The notes beneath the pieces were generated by a model. It was given only the letters and a program-made list of their open reading frames with translations. It was not told the origin of the DNA and searched no databases. A DNA stretch of 64,000 nucleotides from Candidatus Desulfosporosinus nitrosoreducens (GTDB lineage Bacteria > Bacillota > Desulfitobacteriia > Desulfitobacteriales > Desulfitobacteriaceae), in NCBI RefSeq assembly GCF_030954495.1, contig NZ_JAVHUW010000073.1:101137-165136 (forward strand). Reading direction: 5' to 3'. Below are positions 60,524-64,000 of the stretch, in pieces (within the stretch, counting starts at the first letter, position 1; each line of letters opens with the position of its first letter). Both the position numbers and the translations under genes were made by a program.

Positions 60524-62404
60524 CTATTTGCCACGTTTCAACCGCTCTCCTATCTCTTTCAACAGAGCCATGGCCCCCGCCATGTCACCGGATTTTTCTA
60601 AAGCCACCATGCGGGCCTGAAGATCCCCCACGTTCTCTTCCGCCTGGGCAGCGAGGATATTTTTAGTGCAGTCTGCAAAAAGCCGCTCAGTTTGGGATTT
60701 ATCTAACTCTTCCAGGATTAGGCTCGCCAAACGACTTTGGATCATTTCATTGCTGTCTGTCGGCACAGAACCCTCCTGATCGAGGTAATCAAAAATCTGT
60801 TGATGTGCTGAATCTCTCCAAAAAGATGTTCCCAGCGTTTCCTTAATTCTATTCAGTAACGAGATGTCTTCCACCAGCAAGCGCAAAAGCGTACACTCGG
60901 CTCGGTAAACCCCAAGTTCAACCGCAGGCTGGGGAGGGGCGGGTACATCCTTACATATAATGGTATTAGTAATATTATCTCTATTTTTCACAGAACTAAT
61001 CGGATTTTGAGGAGAATATTCCTCAAAGCGTTCTTTTTGATGTCTTTTCTGTCCCAAGCTTGTGATCTCGCGCTGTACTGCTTCTAACGTAAGCCCCAGC
61101 TCCAAACTCAAAAACCGCTCGTATCCTTCCCGCTCGACCGGGCTAGCCACCTTTATAATGTCGGGAGCGAGTTTATGGACTAATTCCGCTTTTTCCAAGA
61201 TACTCCGGGGAGGTTGCTGGTGCGTTAACGTTCGGTATTTAAACTCAATAAAAGTTGCTGCCTGCTGAAGGAGATTATGAAACTGTTCCCGGCCGTGGTT
61301 TTTTAAGAACTCATCAGGGTCTTTAGCTCCAAGCAACGTAAGAACCTCAACCTGTATCCCGGCATCCCGCAGAATCTCTCCGCCTCTTAAAGCCGCATGG
61401 ATACCGGCATCATCGGAATCATAGAGAAGAACAACACGCTGAGTATACCTGCGTATAAGATTTGCCTGATCCCGCGTTAAAGCGGTCCCTAAGGAGGCCA
61501 CTGCATTGGGATACCCAGCATTCTGCAGCGCAATCACATCCATATAACCTTCGACCAAGAGGGCGTACCCCTCTTCGCGGATTCCTTGATGCGCGCGATG
61601 AATTCCATAAAGATGATGTCCTTTATTAAAATAAGCTGTCTCCGGGGAATTAAGATATTTGGGAACAGAGTCATCCAGAACCCGTCCGCCGAAGGCTATG
61701 GGTTGATTGCGCCGATCTAAAATACTGAACAGAACCCGATTGCGAAAACGATCATAAAATTGCCGCTTATCTTTGTCGGACTTTCCCCTTTCTAAAGCCA
61801 GTCCAACTTCAGCGACTTCCTGAGGCTGAACCCCACGCGTTTGCAAATAATCGAGCAGTCCGTCCCAACGATCGGGAGCATACCCTAAACGGAATCGGTT
61901 CATTGTCTCGGAGTCTATTCCCCGTTTCTCAAAATAACGGCGACCAGGTTCCCCTTCAGGTGACTTTAAGAGGATATTATGGTAATAGTTGGCTGCCCAT
62001 TCATTAATCTCTTCAAAGCGTCGTCGGAGCCGGGTCTCTTCCCGCTCTCGAGGCGACATTTCTTTCTCTGGGAGCACAACACCGCACCTTTGAGCTAACC
62101 GCTGAACACACTCTATAAACGTCCAATTCTCCTTCTTCATAAGAAAGGAGAAAACGTTTCCACCGGTATTGCATCCAAAACAATAAAACATTTGTTTCTC
62201 GGGAGTTACAGTGAAACTTGGCGTTTTCTCAGTATGAAAAGGGCAAAGGCCTAAAAAGTTTTTACCTTTTCGCTGTAAGCTGACATATTCAGATATCACT
62301 TCAACGATTTCAGTGCGCAAACGCACTTCCTCGATAATTCCCTCGGGGATCAATTCTTCACGAACTCTATTATCCACGTTTTTCGCCCTTCGATTTGCTG
62401 CCAC
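60524..62404 (-). CDS. dnaG: DNA primase DnaG
   Basis: A 626-residue primase. The CHC2 zinc finger has C54, H57, C75 and C78 (GLCPFHTEKTPSF, YCFGCNTGG). The TOPRIM catalytic core follows at about 260-350 (LLVEGYMDVIALQNAGYPNAVASLGTAL, with LLYDSDDAG), and a C-terminal helicase-binding region to 626. It makes primers at replication forks. The start is uncertain: a GTG at 62404 lacks a strong ribosome site, and codons 12-27 further in (TTG or GTG before IIEEVRLR) are alternatives. Together with rpoD it forms the macromolecular-synthesis block. Confidence 0.96.
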   Translation of the reverse strand: MAANRRAKNVDNRVREELIPEGIIEEVRLRTEIVEVISEYVSLQRKGKNFLGLCPFHTEKTPSFTVTPEKQMFYCFGCNTGGNVFSFLMKKENWTFIECVQRLAQRCGVVLPEKEMSPREREETRLRRRFEEINEWAANYYHNILLKSPEGEPGRRYFEKRGIDSETMNRFRLGYAPDRWDGLLDYLQTRGVQPQEVAEVGLALERGKSDKDKRQFYDRFRNRVLFSILDRRNQPIAFGGRVLDDSVPKYLNSPETAYFNKGHHLYGIHRAHQGIREEGYALLVEGYMDVIALQNAGYPNAVASLGTALTRDQANLIRRYTQRVVLLYDSDDAGIHAALRGGEILRDAGIQVEVLTLLGAKDPDEFLKNHGREQFHNLLQQAATFIEFKYRTLTHQQPPRSILEKAELVHKLAPDIIKVASPVEREGYERFLSLELGLTLEAVQREITSLGQKRHQKERFEEYSPQNPISSVKNRDNITNTIICKDVPAPPQPAVELGVYRAECTLLRLLVEDISLLNRIKETLGTSFWRDSAHQQIFDYLDQEGSVPTDSNEMIQSRLASLILEELDKSQTERLFADCTKNILAAQAEENVGDLQARMVALEKSGDMAGAMALLKEIGERLKRGK

Positions 62405-62768
62405 ATTTCATATGGTTTGTCAACCCTATCTCTATACAATTCTTCGCCGAAAATTCACGGAATCCTCTTTTTTAAACCTCTAATCAAGAATTAGTTTTAA
62501 AATGGACACAATTATCATTACGAGATCTATTTAATTCTCTCTTTTTGCCGACAATTCCTCTTTTCTTCGACAAATATTTACTTAAAAATTTCTCCCTTTA
62601 TTTTTGGCTTTACCTTATAATCCTCAAGAAGAATTATCCAAGCCCTTTTCCACAATCCAAAAGCATGTTAGAATAAGCAATAAACTTCGACTAACTATGT
62701 CCTTGATCGCCTTGGTTTTAAATGCTCTGCGGCTTATTGACAGCTAGATTTATAAGGAAGGTGAAGTT
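62405..62768. other. intergenic region between dnaG and the GerMN lipoprotein gene
   Basis: Divergent promoters are expected here. For the plus strand TGTTAGAAT at 62666-62674 looks like an extended -10 with a poor -35. No clear minus-strand promoter was found. AT-rich, with many pyrimidine tracts; no gene or stable hairpin seen. Confidence 0.4.
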
Positions 62769-63374
62769 ATGCCCAGGCTTATCAACAAGATACATATCCT
62801 CTCGCTTATTTCTTTGCTCCTCATCGCAACCTTTTTAGCAGGATGCAATTCAGGCAAAACACCGGAAGCCCAACCGTCGAATAACCCACCTGCCGGCTCA
62901 ACACCAGCGACAACAACGCCGACGCCTTCAGCCGACACCCCTTCGAGTTCCACGTCGCAATCCGTAAAGATAACTCTCTATTTCCCCAATTCTGACGCCA
63001 GCGGTTTAATTCCTGTTGAGCGCACAGTTCAGGTAGCCAACCAAGAAGTTATTAAAGCTATGTTTACAGAACTGTCTTCTCCTCCTGCGGGTTTAGAAAG
63101 CCCGCTTCCCAAAGGAACCACGTTACTGAACGCCACCGTCAAGGATGGCGTAGCTACCCTTGATCTTTCCGGCGATTTCAAAAAGAACTTTGGTGGCGGT
63201 TCTTCCGCTGAAGTAATGACTATGTATAGTATCGTGAATACCCTAACAACCCTATCAGATGTTCATAGTGTGCAATTTCTCCTTGAAGGAAAGAAACTTG
63301 ATGGTATTCTCGGCAGCCTGGATACCAGTGCTCCGCTTACCAGAAACGATAGCTTAATTTCTAAAACAAATTAA
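62769..63374 (+). CDS. GerMN-domain lipoprotein
   Basis: A 201-residue lipoprotein. The signal peptide ends in the lipobox L-A-G-C26, and a Pro/Thr/Ser-rich linker (about 27-65) follows. The GerMN domain (about 67-190: KITLYFPNSDASGLIPVERTV, then KAMFTELSSPP, LDLSGDFKKNFGGG) resembles sporulation/germination GerM and LpqB-type surface proteins. It is probably anchored outside the membrane. GGAAGGTGAAGTT precedes the ATG. Its role in this cell is unknown. Confidence 0.9.
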   Translation: MPRLINKIHILSLISLLLIATFLAGCNSGKTPEAQPSNNPPAGSTPATTTPTPSADTPSSSTSQSVKITLYFPNSDASGLIPVERTVQVANQEVIKAMFTELSSPPAGLESPLPKGTTLLNATVKDGVATLDLSGDFKKNFGGGSSAEVMTMYSIVNTLTTLSDVHSVQFLLEGKKLDGILGSLDTSAPLTRNDSLISKTN

Positions 63375-63560
63375 CCTGCTTTCCAGGAGAAATAAACGCA
63401 GACTTATGTCTAAACCTTAGTTTACTTCTCTTCTTTAAAACTTATACTATAATCATTTACAAATTAGACTTGCCCGTCGGTTAAACCTGTTTTTCTTTCT
63501 GCATTTTCCACCCGCTAAATTTGATGGTTCGTGTACGGCTTAGGTGTCCAGTCAAAAGAT

Positions 63561-63608
63561 AAAACACAGGCAGTCTTTAGGCTTGGCTTAAAGACTGCCT
63601 GTGTTTTT
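63561..63608. terminator. bidirectional perfect hairpin terminator
   Basis: AAAACACAGGCAGTCTTTA and its exact reverse complement flank a 9-base spacer, with T runs on both strands. It lies between the plus-strand GerMN gene and the minus-strand micro-peptide repeats, and can end both transcripts. Confidence 0.85.
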
Positions 63609-63669
63609 GCAAGATACTTAGCATTATTGCACCTCAAAACTTAATGGTTTATTGGGGTTACAATTACAA

Positions 63670-63750
63670 TTAATGTTTTCTTTCATTAGATTCTTTAGCA
63701 CTAACATATACCGGACAACCCATAATGTACATTAATAGCTGCTTTTTCAT
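63670..63750 (-). CDS. micro-peptide gene 1 of a tandem array (26 residues)
   Basis: Product MKKQLLMYIMGCPVYVSAKE followed by SNERKH. AAGGAGGTG lies 8 bases before the ATG; an overlapping ATG-AAA-TGA sits just upstream. It aligns with the second micro-ORF: shared MKKQL(L/I)M, then PVY-x-SAKESN. A short hydrophobic part is followed by a conserved Pro-Val-Tyr core and polar end. I do not know the family. The conservation of peptide and ribosome site between diverged copies supports real translation. Confidence 0.55.
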   Translation of the reverse strand: MKKQLLMYIMGCPVYVSAKESNERKH

Positions 63751-63853
63751 TTCATTACACCTCCTTGTTCTTGCCGTGAAGATTACTTTAAGTTTCTATC
63801 CCTATCATCTCGTGGCTTCTGTGTTAAAGTTACAATCGCGGTTAATGGTTTCT

Positions 63854-63922
63854 TTAATTGGATTCTTTCGCGCTTTGATATACCGGCCAACGCATATTCG
63901 ACATTATAAGTTGCTTTTTCAT
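63854..63922 (-). CDS. micro-peptide gene 2 of a tandem array (22 residues)
   Basis: Product MKKQLIMSNMRWPVYQSAKE followed by SN. AGGAGGTG lies 7 bases before the ATG. Against copy 1 it keeps MKKQL, PVY and SAKESN; Gly-Cys before PVY is replaced by Arg-Trp. A stop appears where copy 1 reads Glu, so copy 2 lacks four C-terminal residues. Possible roles include a signalling peptide, a modified peptide precursor or a small membrane-active peptide; none is shown by the sequence. Confidence 0.5.
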   Translation of the reverse strand: MKKQLIMSNMRWPVYQSAKESN

Positions 63923-64000
63923 TCCGTTACACCTCCTATTCTTGCCGGGAAGATTACTTTAAGTTTCTATCTCTATCGTCTCTTGGCTTCTGTGTTAAAG

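Larger units (their letters stand above)
63658..64000. repeat. tandem direct repeats of 172 and 171 bases carrying micro-ORFs
   Basis: Unit 1 is 63658-63829 and unit 2 is 63830-64000. They align along their length with scattered substitutions; the segment 63782-63829 against 63953-64000 is especially similar. Each unit has, on the minus strand, a conserved leader, a GGAGGTG site, and a short peptide gene. Unit 2 ends at the window edge exactly at the repeat boundary, so more units may follow. Confidence 0.8.

Noticed and set aside
1..64000. CRISPR arrays, complete insertion sequences or prophage genes
   Set aside because: No regularly spaced short repeats, no transposase, integrase or phage structural genes were recognised. 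The only mobile-element trace is the fragment at 53756-53929.

Overview
The window is chromosomal DNA from a flagellated, low-to-medium GC Gram-positive bacterium. Strong GGAGG ribosome sites, a fliY/cheC/cheD/flhF/flhG flagellar cluster, FliW-CsrA control of flagellin, a class A RNase P RNA, and a dnaG-rpoD block near trmK-yqfO all point to Bacillota. The gene order resembles Desulfitobacterium/Desulfosporosinus relatives. That genus-level guess is inference from recalled synteny, not a measurement.

Layout. (1) Bases 1-25025, all on the minus strand (read right to left), hold a giant chemotaxis/flagellar operon: cheA-cheW-cheB-flgC-fliE-fliF-fliG-fliH-fliI-fliJ-flbD-fliL-fliM-fliY-cheY-fliO-fliP-fliQ-fliR-flhB-flhA-flhF-flhG-pilZ-cheC-cheD-(membrane protein)-sigD-fliK(partial). 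flgB is not in its usual place before flgC. (2) Bases 25406-28523 hold the filament cap and chaperone genes flaG-fliD-fliS-fliT and a small yjfB-like gene. (3) Bases 28592-41310 are an AT-richer island of glycan genes: three glycosyltransferase-TPR proteins, a GT4 glycosyltransferase, a CDP-6-deoxyhexose pathway, a radical SAM/SPASM protein and an FkbM methyltransferase. It lies directly downstream of the flagellin gene, so flagellin glycosylation is its likely job. (4) Bases 41419-48277 hold flagellin, csrA, fliW, yviE, a second flaG, flgL, flgK, flgN and flgM. A sigma-28 promoter and a clear CsrA-type hairpin lie in front of flagellin. (5) Bases 48712-52802 hold motA-motB, a Tat-exported M28 peptidase, a YaaR-like gene and cheR. 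(6) Bases 52938-56202 hold small accessory genes, a decayed TOPRIM/DUF3991-like fragment, and the alkylation repair genes ada-alkA and ogt. (7) Bases 56223-62404 are housekeeping: rnpB with a 56-residue gene in front, yqfO, trmK, three tRNAs, rpoD and dnaG. (8) At the right end lies a GerMN-domain lipoprotein and then, on the minus strand, two tandem ~172 bp repeats. Each repeat encodes a 22-26 residue peptide with its own ribosome site, and the array probably continues past the window.

How the parts work together. The large operon builds the basal body, export gate and switch and, with SigD, activates late genes. FlgM (anti-sigma) sits with the hook-filament junction genes. FliW and CsrA gate flagellin translation. 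FliS, FliT and FlgN are export chaperones. MotAB powers rotation, while CheA/W/Y/B/R/C/D and FliY tune switching. PilZ offers a c-di-GMP brake. The glycan island probably decorates the filament. The most unexplained items are the tandem micro-peptide array, the radical SAM/FkbM pair inside the glycan island, the 56-residue gene before rnpB, and the structured intergenic region between flgM and motA.
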